The notes under the pieces are model-generated. The model ran no database searches. It was not told where the DNA came from and worked only from the letters and a program-made list of their open reading frames with translations. Below are positions 17,943 through 30,053 of a DNA stretch of 64,000 bases, piece after piece (the stretch's first letter is position 1; each line of letters begins with the position of its first letter). Position numbers and translations under genes: made by a program. The stretch comes from Dipteris shenzhenensis. Taxonomy: Eukaryota > Polypodiophyta > Polypodiopsida > Gleicheniales. The stretch lies in assembly GCA_047967505.1 (NCBI GenBank), contig CM106538.1; one strand, written 5' to 3'.

Positions 17943-19316
17943 AAGGCTCATGGCCTTCTTAGGCTGTGACGATCGAGTAGTAAGGTGTCGACAAGTGCTG
18001 AGGGGTTGTTGGGCGACCTGACCTTGTTGGAATGAACAATTCGACGGGTATCGAGGAGAAACGGCCTTGCAAATCTTAATTGGAAAAAAACGTTCCATGG
18101 TGTTTAATCATGGCGGTAGAGCAGTGACGGGTCTGCGATTACACTTCCGTCAGTGATTATTGGGACTTGGGCGTATCGTGCATAGGCATTATACAAGGCA
18201 TCAGAGAATCTAGACGGAACGCTAGGCAAGGGCACACGCAGTCACAGCTCCTACCTGATCCCGATGCCAAAGCTCTGTAGATTCTTACTTGTTGTCTGCA
18301 AAGGCGAAAGATAGAGACATGGGCGTGTGACGTCTGACAGAAGACTTTCTAATGGGAATTCATGTGTGTCGTAAGGAGTTTTTGATGTTGTGCGCTAGCC
18401 ACGAGTGTAGATGATCAATTGGCGCTAAGGCGCTATTGCTGGCTAGGCCTGGAGAAAGTGCAAGTCGCGCCATCGTTCCATTTCCATGCAGGAGTCTCAC
18501 AGTTGACACGTGGCACACAGGCAAGCAGCCAGAGCTGATGTGGCAGCCAGGTGGCATACATTGCAGATGCTGACCTGACAGATGAATGACGTGCTTGCGA
18601 GACACGTGGCAGTCCACGTAGGCAGGACACGTGGCAAGTGCTGATGTGGCAGGCCTGACAGACAGCTGACATGGTATTGACTCGTGGCAACCAGCTGGAC
18701 TGCTGAGGTGGCAAACTCGTGACTAGACTAACTCTGGTTAGTTAACCCTGGTTAGAGGTTCAATTAGTTGGTCTAACCAAACTAGACTGGTTAGTCAAAC
18801 CAGGTCTGACCAACTAACCTTAGTTTTAGTTAACCAAACTACAGATGGTTGAGGTCCAGTTAAGAGCCAACCAGACCAGAGCCAATTAGTCTGGTTAGAG
18901 TAACCAACCAATTACTTCATCTAGTTACTGTCAAAAAAAAACAAAAACAAGTTGCAGAGCCAGTTCTAGCCATCAATTTTCACTTATCTGTCATACTTTT
19001 ACTGTCAAAAAAGCAGCAGAGAAATAGAGAAATCAGAGATTTGCAGAAAAGAGAAAATGTATGCCTTTGTGCTCAGAAAAACACGAATCAGATGCATGCC
19101 CAGTGCTTTTTGCAGCAGCCAGAAAAGGGGCAACACATTCATTGATGCCTTGGCATCCTTGTGGGTATATGCCTTGAGTTGACAGCCCATTACTGGCACA
19201 AGTTGTGAATGCAAGACACCTCTTCTTGAGGTAATTTGAAAAGCAAAGGTTGCGTGCATCAGTTGCATACACAGTGTTTGTGAGAAACTTGCAGATCTCA
19301 GACGAGTAGTAAGAAA
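17943..19316 (+). other. Gypsy-2 leader with two short-repeat arrays
   Basis: About 1.37 kb without a recognised gene. 18480-18720 contains many variants of acgtggca / tgatgtggca. 18720-18930 is built from ctggttag / aaccagac variants that can pair with each other. Minus-strand frames at 18360-18714 are translations of the first array. Confidence 0.6.
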
Positions 19317-20563
19317 ATGGCTCAATCACCTATCCAGTGGGATTCATAAGATAGGGATGCACATCCAAGACAGAGAAGTGTGCAGCAAAATCAGCAAGAA
19401 TTTGAGCAGATGGTACGCACTCGTATGTAGGAGATGGAAATTTTCAGAAGGGATCCAAGAGCTCAGCATTTGTTTCAAGCAAAAACTATGCCTAATGCAG
19501 TGTATGATGTGCCAATGCCAAAGGCACACTCTCGTGTACAGCCAAAGAGAGAGAGAGAGAGAGATCTCATAGGGGACGGTCTCATAACAGGAAGAGATCG
19601 AGGCATCATCACCGATCTCCCATTCCTTCACCGTCTTCCTCGAACTCGACTTCTGTATCTTCTTCTTTATCAGATAAACCATCCAAGAAAAGAAGGAAAC
19701 ACAAAAAGTCTAGGAAGAGTAAGTCTTCCAGAAAGACCAAGGAATTCAAAGAGGGAGATAAATCTGTCAAGTTTATGACCTATAATGGACAATATGGTCA
19801 TACAGACAAAGCATTGCAGTTCATCAAGCAGTTTGATGCTGCATTCGGTACAGAAAAGTTTTCAGAATCCTCCAAGTTAAGAATGGTCAGTTTGCACTTG
19901 ACAGCGACAACTAGTGCATGGTGGAGTGCACAGACCACAGATGGGTCAGCCCCAAAGAGGTGGAAGGACTTCAAGAAAGCCTTCTACCAGCAGTTTATGC
20001 CTAAACAGTTTAGAGACCATGTTCTTCAAGATTGGGACAATTTGCATATGGATGCAAGAGATACAGTGGACGTGTCCAACCAAAAGTTTTGGGATGCTTA
20101 TTTGCACGTTGCACCTTTCAAAAAGATCTCCAAAGGAACCCAAATGAGAAAGTATAGAGCAGGTCTCAGTCCAAGAATTCAGGCAGTAGTGAATGCTTTG
20201 GGGGCAAAGAACATTCAAGACCTTATGCATTCAGCTTCAGAAGCTAGTCTTGTGCCGTTACAAGATCCATCCACAGTACTATCCTTGCATGCAGGACGTG
20301 CTAAAAGAAAGAAAACTGATTTTTCAAAATCAGAAAAGAAAGAGTATCCCAAGGTTGAAAAGAAAGGGTTTCAACCTCAGAAGCCGAGGGGTACTCAATT
20401 TTCAAAATCATATAAAGGCAAATCCCCATTCACTCCTGAATAGATAGCTGAATTCCGCAGAGATGGGAAATGCTTTAGATGTGGGAAAGAGGGGCATATA
20501 GCTGCCCAGTGCCTTGAGAAGCCTTCGGGTTCTAAGGAGCAGAAAAAGCCAAAAGTACCACCG
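19317..20563 (+). pseudogene. Gypsy-2 gag
   Basis: The ATG at 19317 (MAQSPIQWDS) is followed by in-frame stops at codons 11 and 38. The frame passes 'MEIFRRDPRAQHLFQAK', shifts inside a GA run (about 19548-19563) and continues with an Arg/Ser/His-rich segment ('RGRSHNRKRSRHHHRSP') and a Lys-rich one. The gag core (19775 on) has 'MTYNGQYGHTDKALQFIK', 'TTSAWWSAQTTDGSAPKRW' and 'FMPKQFRDHVLQDWDNL'. A TAG at 20441-20443 replaces the CAG of Gypsy-1; in the same frame the zinc knuckle CFRCGKEGHIAAQC follows. This is the nucleocapsid/capsid precursor. Confidence 0.9.
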
Positions 20564-20986
20564 AGGCCAATGGTGGGAGCAGTCCGACATGTTTTGGGGA
20601 GTACCTCAGACCCAAAGGAAAAAGAGCTTTTGCTATCGTGGGGAAAGATAAGAGATCAACAAGCATCAATCCTATTTGATCCAGGGTCTACAGACAATTT
20701 CATATCTGAAGATTTAGCCCTGAGATTAGGAATAAAAACTGAAGAACTAGGCAGAGCTCTTGATGCTGATCAAATGTTCCAAGGGAATCCAGTGCAAGTT
20801 ACTCCTTTGATTGGAAAGCTTTGTGTCCATGTGCAAAGCTATGTAGATCAGGAGGACTTCTTAATCTCTCCTCTCAAGCAGCATGATGTTGTACTTGGTA
20901 CACCGTGGTTCCATCGAAAGGAAGTAACAATAGAATACCCTGAGAAGGTGCTGAGTTTTATCCATAGGGGGAAAACCAGCGTTTAG
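20564..20986 (+). pseudogene. Gypsy-2 protease
   Basis: In frame with gag: 'MVGAVRHVLGSTSDPKEKE', 'ILFDPGSTDNFISEDLALR' with the retropepsin loop DPGST intact, and 'HDVVLGTPWFHRKEVTIEY'. The frame ends at 20984-20986 because one A is missing from an A run compared with Gypsy-1 (near 20970). Apart from that it is better preserved than the Gypsy-1 copy. Confidence 0.88.
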
Positions 20987-21860
20987 TTGCCAGGAATAAA
21001 GAGGAGACTATCCCCATTGTATCTGATGTTACATGTGGTAAAGCAAAAAAGTCTGCAATTTCCGCGTACATACATGGTTTTTGTAAAAGAAAAAGAGAAT
21101 GATATGCATGCTGAAATGAATGATGCAGACAAAGATAAATTTCAGTTTCTTGTAAACTTTAAAGATTGCTTTTTCGATACTTTGCCAAGGGAGTTACCCC
21201 CAGAGAGACCAAAGGATCATCAGATAGAGTTAATGCCTGGTAGTGAGCCACCAAATAGACCACCTTATAGAGCCAGTGCGACTCAGAGAGAGGAGATTAT
21301 GGCTCAGGTACAAGACTTGCTGTCCAAAGGGTTGATTCAGCCCAGCTCATCTCCTTTTTGATCAGGAGTACTTCTAGTACAAAAGAAAGATGGTTCTTTT
21401 CGAATGGGCATTGATTATCGTGCATTGAATAAGATGACCATCAAAAATAGATTTCTGATACCACACATAGACGATGTGCTCGACCAACTCAGAGGAGCAA
21501 CAGTTTTCAGCAGGATAGACTTGAAAAGTGGCTATCATCAAGTCAGAATACAACCACAAGATGTGCATAAGACAGCTTTTCGCACTACATTCGGGTTGTA
21601 TGAATACTTAGTGATGCCTTTTGGGTTGACCAATGCTCTAGCTACATTCAATAGAATGATGGATCGCATCTTTAGAAAGTACAGGCATTTCACAGGTACT
21701 TTCTTTGATGATATCCTAGTCTTTTCAAAGATAAAAGAAGAGCACAAAGAACATCTTGCTTGGTATTTCAAGAACTTTGAAATCATCAGCTTTTTGCCAA
21801 TAGCAAGAAAAGTGAATTCTTTTTGGAAGAGATCCATTGTCTGGGGCATATAATAACCAA
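20987..21860 (+). pseudogene. Gypsy-2 reverse transcriptase
   Basis: 20987-21361 is the connection region, ending in a TGA at 21359-21361 (Gypsy-1 has tgc). 21404-21853 holds the RT core: '[15 protein letters not shown]', '[15 protein letters not shown]', '[15 protein letters not shown]' and the catalytic '[10 protein letters not shown]'. A frameshift near 21765 moves 'ELRNHQLFA' homology to another frame. The catalytic residues are intact but the protein cannot be made as one chain. Confidence 0.9.
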
Positions 21861-21862
21861 GA

Positions 21863-22510
21863 ATGGGATACAAATGGATCCTGCAAAGATCCGAGCCCAA
21901 CCAAGAATGGCCTAAGTTGAAAATTGTGCATGAAGTCCGTAGTTTTTTGGGACTTTGCTCCTATTACAGGAGATTCATCAGGCATTTTGCTGATATCGCA
22001 GCTCCATTACATGACCTTACTAAGAAAAATGCAGCCTTTACATTGGGAATATCACAGAAGAAAGCATTCAATACACTGGAGGAGAAGTTGACTACAAAGC
22101 CTATTCTTGTAGTCCCGGATCTTTATCAACCTTTTAATGTTGATTGCGATGCTTGTGGAGAGTGTGTTGGGGCTGCATTACATCAGAATGGACATGTAGT
22201 AGCATACGAGAGCCGAAGATTGCGTGATGCTGAAAGATATCTGGGAATCTATGAAAAAGAATTGTGGGCTGTAGTTCATGCTATGAACACATGGAAGCAC
22301 TATCTTTTGGGTGCAGATTTACTGTTAAAACAGATCACCAAAGTCTGGACAATACTTTCTGAGAAGCATATGAAATGGGCAAATATGCTGTCAATGTATC
22401 ATTTTCAGATTGTCCATACCCCAGGAATTCGGAACAGAGTGGCAGATGCCTTGTCCCGAAGACCCCAAGTCTCTTTTTCCAAAGTGACTCAAAGACGCAC
22501 AAACTTATAG
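21863..22510 (+). pseudogene. Gypsy-2 RT end and RNase H
   Basis: 216 codons: 'VRSFLGLCSYYRRFIRHFA', 'DLYQPFNVDCDACGECVGA' (first acidic RNase H strand), 'YEKELWAVVHAMNTWKHYL' (catalytic Glu region), then 'LSEKHMKWANMLSMYHFQI' and 'VADALSRRPQVS'. The expected 'TDHQSL' strand is present only in the next frame (22332-22350), so two compensating indels scramble it and probably remove a catalytic Asp. The frame stops at 22510. Integrase should follow and does not. Confidence 0.88.
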
Positions 22511-22515
22511 AAGAA

Positions 22516-25369
22516 CTCACGAAGTTAGTTTGTTTTTTTTAGAGAAAGTACCAGCTTTGTTATTATATAGAGCCTTATTAGAGCCCCCTCCTCCCTAGCC
22601 TTCATAAATTCAAGAAACTCTCTTTTCTTTTTCCTATTAGTTCTTGGATATAGGTAATTTAACCATTTTTTCGCTTCTGCTCGTCCCACCCTTAGCCATC
22701 CCAAGTGATATTTGGCTGAATGCTGCCATGCCAAAGGTGATCATTCAACACTTGGCAAAAACCATACCCCAAACGGATACCGCAAAAATCGCAGTTGTGA
22801 GTTTATCTTTCACTACATCATGAACAAAACACGAGTCATTTGTGCATTTCTTCATTTTGTTCACCTCTCTTTAAATGTCTAGTGCATAATATGATTACAT
22901 CATCAGGTTTCACTCTTCCTTTGAATCTCCGAAATTTTGGTCTATTTCCCCAAAATTGCCAATCTTATGACTAATTATGCCACTATCTAAAATGGACAAG
23001 TATCTCTGTTATTTCTACCTCAAAATTTTGTAGACCTATAATTTTAAGCCATTTAAGCATTACAAAAGTGTTAATTGTAAGACTCTTAGTGTTCTCTTTA
23101 GTTTGCATGTCTATCTTATGCACTTCATGTTCTAGTCAAAGGTAGAGTCTTTTCAAGATTGGAGTCATGGAGTCTACCTCCTCTCCCAATTTGTTTGGTC
23201 TATGCATAGACCAATGGTAAACAAATATTAACAAAGAACACACTCAAAACCCATGATTGGCCATACGACCATCATGCATAGACCAATGGTAACAAATATT
23301 AACAAAGAACACACTCAAAACCCATGATTGGCCATACGACCATCATGCTCTTGCTCTATACAAATGATGTGTTTCTTTTCAAGATAGGGCATAGAAGACA
23401 ATGCTATTTCATCTTGTTAGCATTTTTGCCGCCACAATGCACTTTCTATATGCGTAGGTGAGACAAAGTTCATAATTGCAAAGACTCCCCTCCTTAATGC
23501 TCTTCTATAAGGGTAATGAAGGCAAAGAGTGACAAACTTCTAAGGACGGTGGTCTTGTCCATTCACAAATAGCACAAATGTATAGACAAGTGCACAACGA
23601 AGTACCATGAGTATTATGCTTCTTGAACATATACCTAGATGAATTCAAGAACATTCCCAAACTCATCCTCTAAAAACACAACATAGCGCAGTTTCAATCT
23701 CACGATAGTCACTCATAAGATTGAAAACCATAAACTCCATCATGCATAGCAAGGACTAGCTACTATGACATCCCCACTGACGTCATCAGCGCCCAACAAT
23801 GGGTGTAGACCATAGTATAAAAATATGCTCTCACACATACAAATCCACACCCCCACACATACTTGAGCATCCATTTATACAAAGTCTTCTTACTGAGTTT
23901 CTGTCGGCACTCCGGAGGTGAAGGGCAAACTCAGCCATGACGAAGGCTAGCACTAAAGGCGAAGGCTAATCAAAAAGTAGTCCAAATCTCTTCATTCAAG
24001 CTACAGCTGCTTGTGAAGTCTAAACGATTTCATTTTAGTCTCTCCCAAACGAGCATCTAAATCATGCAAATTGGAAAACATATAGCAAATTATGCTTCTT
24101 GAACACATGCAAATTGGAAAACGTATAGCATATGTTTTGAAACACTTGCTTGACACACTTGACACGCAACTGCCGCCCTACTCTATACTCTATTGTCCTA
24201 GATTCGCCTCCAGAGTTTCTTCGGATAGAGAGGGAAATTGAGATGTACAAGTTCTCTAGAGGACTTGCTTGTCAATGAGCTAACGTAAAGCTAAAAGATG
24301 GTTCCAAGGCTTGGTATCACACTGGATGGAGAAAGGCAAATATTGGAATTTGAGACCACAAACTCTTAGAGATGTATCTAGATTAATCCAAAAACGTGCA
24401 CAAGCTCATCTTCTATAACAAAACAAAAAATGCTCTTTCAAACTTATGAGAATCATAAACAAGGTAAAAAACCATAACCTCTATGGAAGATAGCAAGGAC
24501 TCACTACTACCGCCGAAGACCAAAATATAAACATATGCTCTCACGCAAAAATATCCATGCATCGACATACATAAAGTTACAGAGTTCTTCGTATCAAGTT
24601 TCTATCAACACTCCAAAGGTGAAGGGAAGACTACGCCATGACAAAGGATAGCAATACAAGCACAAGTTAATAGTCCACTTATGAAGATGTTGTGGGGGCA
24701 TGTTCAATGGAACTTTTACAAGCATTGGAGAAAAGCGCACACAAAAAGTACGGAGCACACAAACCCCATAGGAGGACCATTTCTTTACTAAACGAAGACT
24801 CCCAGCTCGACCATCTTTAGATATCTAGCTGAATCCAGAAACATGCCCAAACTCATCCTCTAAAAACACAACATACTGCAGTTTCAATCTCACGATAGCA
24901 GGGACACGCTTGTCTTGGACGTCATCACAACAGGACAAACAAAACACGGATGCAGATGCAAGGTCGTATGCTTTGTTCAGTTAGACAGGTACAGTCAATA
25001 ACAATGTAAAACCCTGAGCTCTACCAAACCAATTTGCGCAACATATAAGCTTCAACGTAAAAAAGAACCCCTTAACATATCAAAAGCCTCTGGATTCAAG
25101 ACACGAGTAAGACAGTGAGAGGCTCTATTTTATCTACTAATCTTTCTTCACTTAACAAAGGTCTTGGACGTTTTCAGAAAATAGACAAACGCTCGATAAG
25201 TCAAAGGCAATACACGAATGCTTTGTTCAGTTAGACACGTATAGTGCATAACAAATGTAAAAACCCTAAATCTTATTGAGCTCTACCCAACCAATTTGCG
25301 CAACATATAAGATTCAACGTAAAAAATGAACCCCTTAAAATATCACGTCAAGACAGGACACGGATGAGA
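22516..25369. other. Unassigned; short dispersed and tandem repeats
   Basis: 22531-22740 starts with a T run and might be the 3' tail of a minus-strand retroposon, but no domain supports that. 23202-23344 is a 72-bp tandem duplication. 23630-23950, 24370-24670 and 24830-24900 are diverged copies of one sequence (catcctctaaaaacacaaca, gtttcaatctcacgatag, tatgctctcac, ggtgaaggg). 24967-25083 and 25210-25345 are another diverged pair. No gene is supported. Confidence 0.6.
23202..23344. repeat. 72-bp tandem duplication
   Basis: Two nearly identical units, 23202-23273 and 23274-23344, starting atgcatagaccaatggtaa; the second lacks one A. Confidence 0.92.
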
Positions 25370-25379
25370 CTAAAAAGTC

Positions 25380-25927
25380 ATGCGTCGAAACACCAGAATA
25401 AAGGTTTCATCTCGAGACCCGCCTGTATATGAAGGGCATTTCCGCTTCTCCGGAGGTGTTTTGTGCTCCAGTGGTGGCCGCGGCTCGAATAGTTTCAAAA
25501 GATTTGCGGTCAAACCCGTAGGATGACTCTGACCAATCTGCGCAACATCCAACCAAATGTGTCGGGACAAGACACCTCCGCCAAAGATCAAGACTCAAAA
25601 ACTTATGGAAAAGCGCATTTTCCTCGTTCCCGACAAGAAGCAGCGCAAAAATTTCATCAAACTCTAGGAAACTGGACGTATGATCTTCATGAGTTTGCGC
25701 ACCAGCTTAAGCTGCTGGACGGTCGCGCGATTCTGGGCCTTGGTTCGTCCCGGAGGCCCAGCCATGTCCTTGCGCATGTAGACATCTCCGAAGTCTCCCA
25801 TGCTCTCAACCTTCCACTTACCGATCGACAATCAGAAGCTTTGTGCTCCAGAGAAGATGCTGGACTTACCCTAATGGCTTGGACCTTCGAGGTACTTTTA
25901 TCATGTCCTCCTAATCTTTGCCTTTGA
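25380..25927 (+). CDS. Orphan ORF pair, unknown product
   Basis: Two overlapping frames in a patch with higher GC than its surroundings. 25380-25526 (48 codons, MRRNTRIKVSSRDPP) ends at a TGA that overlaps the ATG of 25523-25927 (134 codons). The second frame has balanced composition and a helical-looking stretch ('NWTYDLHEFAHQLKLLDGR', 'ISEVSHALNLPLTDRQ'). 'TFE|gtactttt' near 25888 would be a plausible splice donor. I recognise no family. It could be an exon of a host gene, a captured gene fragment, or chance. Confidence 0.3.
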
Positions 25928-26813
25928 TCTCTAATGATGAAGCCACGTGGCCAAAGCAATCTTGTGCTTTTTCTTGCTTTTTAACACTAGGAAGCCTTTC
26001 CGTACGGCTCTAACTCCAAATTGGCCTGAATCCAATTGGAGTTTCAGTAGCAAGGTCTTGAGCTTTGTCCAACAATTACACAATCAAGTGATGGCAATAA
26101 TGAAAATATGCAATTATCTCCCTCCTTATATAATAGATTTATGGGAAGAATGAATAAAAAAGTATGCTTTTAGTGTTTTAGTCCTTTATCAATCTAAAAT
26201 CAAGGGCCTAAAATTGTATAAGTGGCTTAACGAGAGCTCACAAAAGTTTTGTTTTTCTAGAAAACACGTTTCAAACCCTCGGATCTTCATAAAGATCAAC
26301 GCCTATAATCACGCCACATGGCTTAACAAGGGCTTAGAAAATGAAAACTTCCTTCTAGGCTACCTACCATAATGAATATGATGATCAATCAATTGGCAAT
26401 TTCCCCTTTATGAAGCCACTTGGCAAAATTGTTGTTTCACTTTGTGCAGTTTTTGGTTTGTGTTATGTTAGTAAATTTAACTACTTTAGTTACATTAAAA
26501 ATAACATAAACAATGAAGTTATTTTCCATTGGTACCCCGTTATATTATGCATAAAGTACATCCTTTTTCAGAGAGAGTGGTATATCTTTAGACAATGATT
26601 CCATTCTTCGAGGGCTTTCAAGCGAGTACCCAGTGTGTCACCACGATGATGAAAAAAATCGCATTAGTACTAGTTAAGGAAAACTAGGTAGTGAATTAAG
26701 GTAAGGTTGATGGCAAATTAACAGATTTGAGGCGGTTCGTCGAGAGAGAGTTCCAAGAGGTCGGTTCCCCTCCACCGCCCTCTACAAAAATATGAAAGAG
26801 GGGGGCGGGGGGG

Positions 26814-26845
<32 letters not shown>

Positions 26846-29800
26846 TGAGTGGAGGGTAGAGAGGAGTGCTAAGAGGGAGAGAGTGAGCAAGGAGAGGGAT
26901 CGAGGAGGGGAGAGGTAGCGCAGAAGGGAGGCAATGCGATGATTAATCGATTTATTGTATGGCGGGGCTTAAGTTAATCGATTGAAGGGGACTGATCCAG
27001 AGAGAGATTAATTATTTTATTTTCGTGAAGCTAGAATCCTAGAATGCAGCATTAGCCTCAAAAAATTTTAACAAAATCCTTAAAAAAGTAGCATTCCCAC
27101 TACTAACAACTCCTTTTTTTTTAATATTTCGACTCGTATCCTTCCACATAGGTCCCACCAACATAAAATTTCTTAAAGTGTATATTATAATTAGTTGAAA
27201 GGGAGGAGGGGAAGGGTGATGTCAAATAAATTTTAAGGGGGTCTTTATTTGGACTTTACAATTTCCTCATCATGTCCATTTCTCTTCATCTTCCACCCGA
27301 ATTCCATCTTTAAAGCCAAACAAGTTCAAGAGTTCACCAGTCCATCATCCAATGGCAAGATCTAGTGAAATTGCAAAATTGATACACATTAGTCTACATT
27401 TTCATCAGTACACCATTCATCGTGTGGGTGATGGGACAATGGACCTTCTTCCTTACTATGGGTCCCCCACTTTAGGTTCAAATTTGTCACATCCTATTGC
27501 TAATCTTAGTTGGATTCATCACCCATGGTGGGCTTTCATCATCGTTGTAGTTTCCTAGCTTCAAGGTTGTATTAGTCATGCTTTGTTGTTGATCTCAATT
27601 GGATTTATTGCTGTGTTGCTTATCCAAAAAACAATTCTGTGCACAAGCTACCCCATAGATCTTGGCTCGCATCTAGCTTTCCCATGGATCTTTGCTTGTT
27701 GCCTTATTCTATGCTATATCCCTCATCTAGTAGCCTATAGGTTTGCAATCCTGCTGCTCGTTTATTTCTTGAGCAATTCCCCTCAAAGTTGCAACATCAT
27801 AGTAATTTAATTTATTTTATTACAACATCTTCTTGTGCTTTCTAATTTCACTATTGGTTTTGTATTATAGCTTTAGGCTTAAATGAAAAGCAAACAAGAC
27901 TATCCCAAGTTAATGAAAATGATACTTAACCCAAGAGAGGGTGCGGGCAGCCAAAAAAATGAAAAATAGCCTATTGAAGTTTCTAATGTTAAAGTACAAG
28001 ATGTTAGCATCACTATTGGAATAGGCAGCTGTGATATCAAGTTAAGCATTGTACCTAAGGTGGATGAGTTCTTGCAAAAATAATGTATTGTAGGAAAATG
28101 TTCAGTTGAGTGAGGATGTACACTACTTCACATGCATTTGGGACAAAGACCAGCTTGTTGGAGGGTTTGTAATGCACAGAGTACTTAAACCGAAAAAAAT
28201 TCACACATTTCATGGTGTGATAGGACATTGCATGACGGATGTAGATAAATAACACTTTCAAATAATTTCGTGGCTAAGGAAATAGAAGTAAGAATGGAAA
28301 ACTCCATTAAAAATGGTGTAGATGTAATGAAGAATGAAGCATGCTTAGCACAAACAAATGTTTTTGACCATACATATATGTTTTGGAAATCCCTAATGAC
28401 GCATCTTTAGTACTCCCTCCAATCAACTCTGGATGAAGAGAAATGCATGCAAATATTGTTCATTAGTGTCACTCTAGTGACTCTTGGCGTGTTGCAATCG
28501 TAAATCCTTAAGAGAAGAAGGACAGTAGAGGGGAATGAAGAACAGAGAGGGAGTATGCAAGGAGAAGGGAAAGGGGGAAAGAGAACATGGCATTCACGAA
28601 AGGCATGAAGAGGAAATAAGAGCAAACTTCAAGGCTTCTATTCCAATGTAAGCACATAATAAGTGAACACCAAACTCAACTACTTGGACTTTTATACATG
28701 CAACCTTTTGAAGGGAGGGCAACCCTATCCTCTCTACCACTTTCTTTCCTCATTCTTTTACAATCATCTTGGGCCCATGTAGCTCCAAGTCACAATTCTA
28801 GCTCTACAAATTTGCCATTGTCCAACAAATGACATTGCCAACCAATGTGGTTAATGTGCCCCCATTCTACTCTCAATCTAGTCCCATGGATCGTGAAAAA
28901 GTCATGGTTGTTAGAGGGATGTTAGTGAAGATGATTCCTTTTGTGCCCTTGTGTGAACCTTCCTTGGTTGCATTGCTTCATACGGCTTCAATGGATCCTT
29001 TGTTGTGGAACTGTTGTTGGTAGGATGGATATTTTGTTTGGTAGTGTGTTGGTTCTAGCCCTGGATTCTGCTATAATTAGCATTACATGGCATGAGCAAT
29101 TGCAATGGCTAGACATTGGGTGGATGGATTGGAGCTTAGTGCTTGTTGCCTTTCAAAGAAACAAGAAGAAAAAGAAACACATAAGATGTGAGTTTTTAAG
29201 AAGAAGGTGTTAGTAGGGGTTTGTGTAGTATCTAGTGCTGTTAGTGTTAGCGAAGTAAGTCCCAGTGTATTATCATGCTTCTCCTTAAGTCCCATAGTTT
29301 ATTTGAGTGTGATTGACATTGGATTCTCATCACTTGATGTCTTTGACATGCCATGTTTGTAGTGCGAAGTTGCATGATATTTTGTCTTGCTTCTCTGCAT
29401 AGAACTTCTTTCTAAATCCATTTTATGGATCACTTTTCATTAAGGTCTTTTCTTGGAAGTTTCTTTGAGCTCAATAAGGTTGTGCACGATCTAGAGCTCT
29501 ACTTTTCTGTGTCATCAAATCCAAAGTCATGTGATAATACACCTTACGAACTCGTAAAATGAGGACTATAGTAGCTGACAAGGTTTATAAAATCTTGGAT
29601 TCTAGGATAGTCCTCTAAGTTAAAATTGACATTACATTCGAAGGCACAAATGGTTAAGTGGGTACTAGTGTGAATCAATAAAAAGAAAGAGAATAAGAAA
29701 AATACAAAGAAGAGGAAGATGTGGAGTTAGCTAATGAATGATGGTGTTAGAAAAAGGTGGAAAAGAGATTTGAGGATCATAAGAAACTCATCCAGACCCA

Positions 29801-30015
29801 TTTTGGTGTCATCAGATTCACCCTGCAACCAAATTGATCCTTGGGAGTTGGTGGTGTAGAACCACTGATTGTTTTGTTAATGGATGAGTGCCTTATGACA
29901 CTAGTTGTGGATATATCTTGGACTGGCCCTAGAGGTTGATGAAGTAATTAGGGTCACTTATATTGTGACAGCTAGGAGGGTTATGAGTTGACTTTGTCAT
30001 TCGATCTTGATCATA
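25928..30015. other. Unassigned AT-rich sequence
   Basis: No supported gene. A GA microsatellite lies at about 26813-26841. Scattered frames of 60 to 90 codons (27352, 27583, 28829, 28941) have no recognisable domains. 26590-27200 and 28400-28620 have purine-rich patches. Confidence 0.55.
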
Positions 30016-30053
30016 CTTGGGAATATGCATCATCGGAAGTGGTATAAGCAAGT

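Larger units (their letters stand above)
16963..22515 (+). mobile_element. Gypsy-2: Ty3/gypsy element lacking integrase and 3' LTR
   Basis: 5' LTR (16963-17929), PBS (17931-17942), leader, gag (19317-20563), protease (20564-20986), RT (20987-21860) and RNase H (21863-22510). Integrase should follow RNase H in this order but the similarity stops at about 22515, next to a T-rich run. No 3' LTR lies in the window in this orientation; a partial LTR of the same family lies inverted at 838-1207. The element has several stops and frameshifts. It gives the uninterrupted reference for Gypsy-1. Confidence 0.92.

Noticed and set aside
20441-20443. TAG in Gypsy-2 gag as a readthrough stop controlling gag-pol ratio
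   Set aside because: It lies before the zinc knuckle, the context (tag ata) is not a known readthrough type, and Gypsy-1 has CAG. A C-to-T change is simpler.
22525-22734. 69-codon minus-strand frame ending in a poly(A)-like tail, possible LINE or host gene
   Set aside because: Suggestive position next to the Gypsy-2 truncation, but no domain or target duplication supports it.
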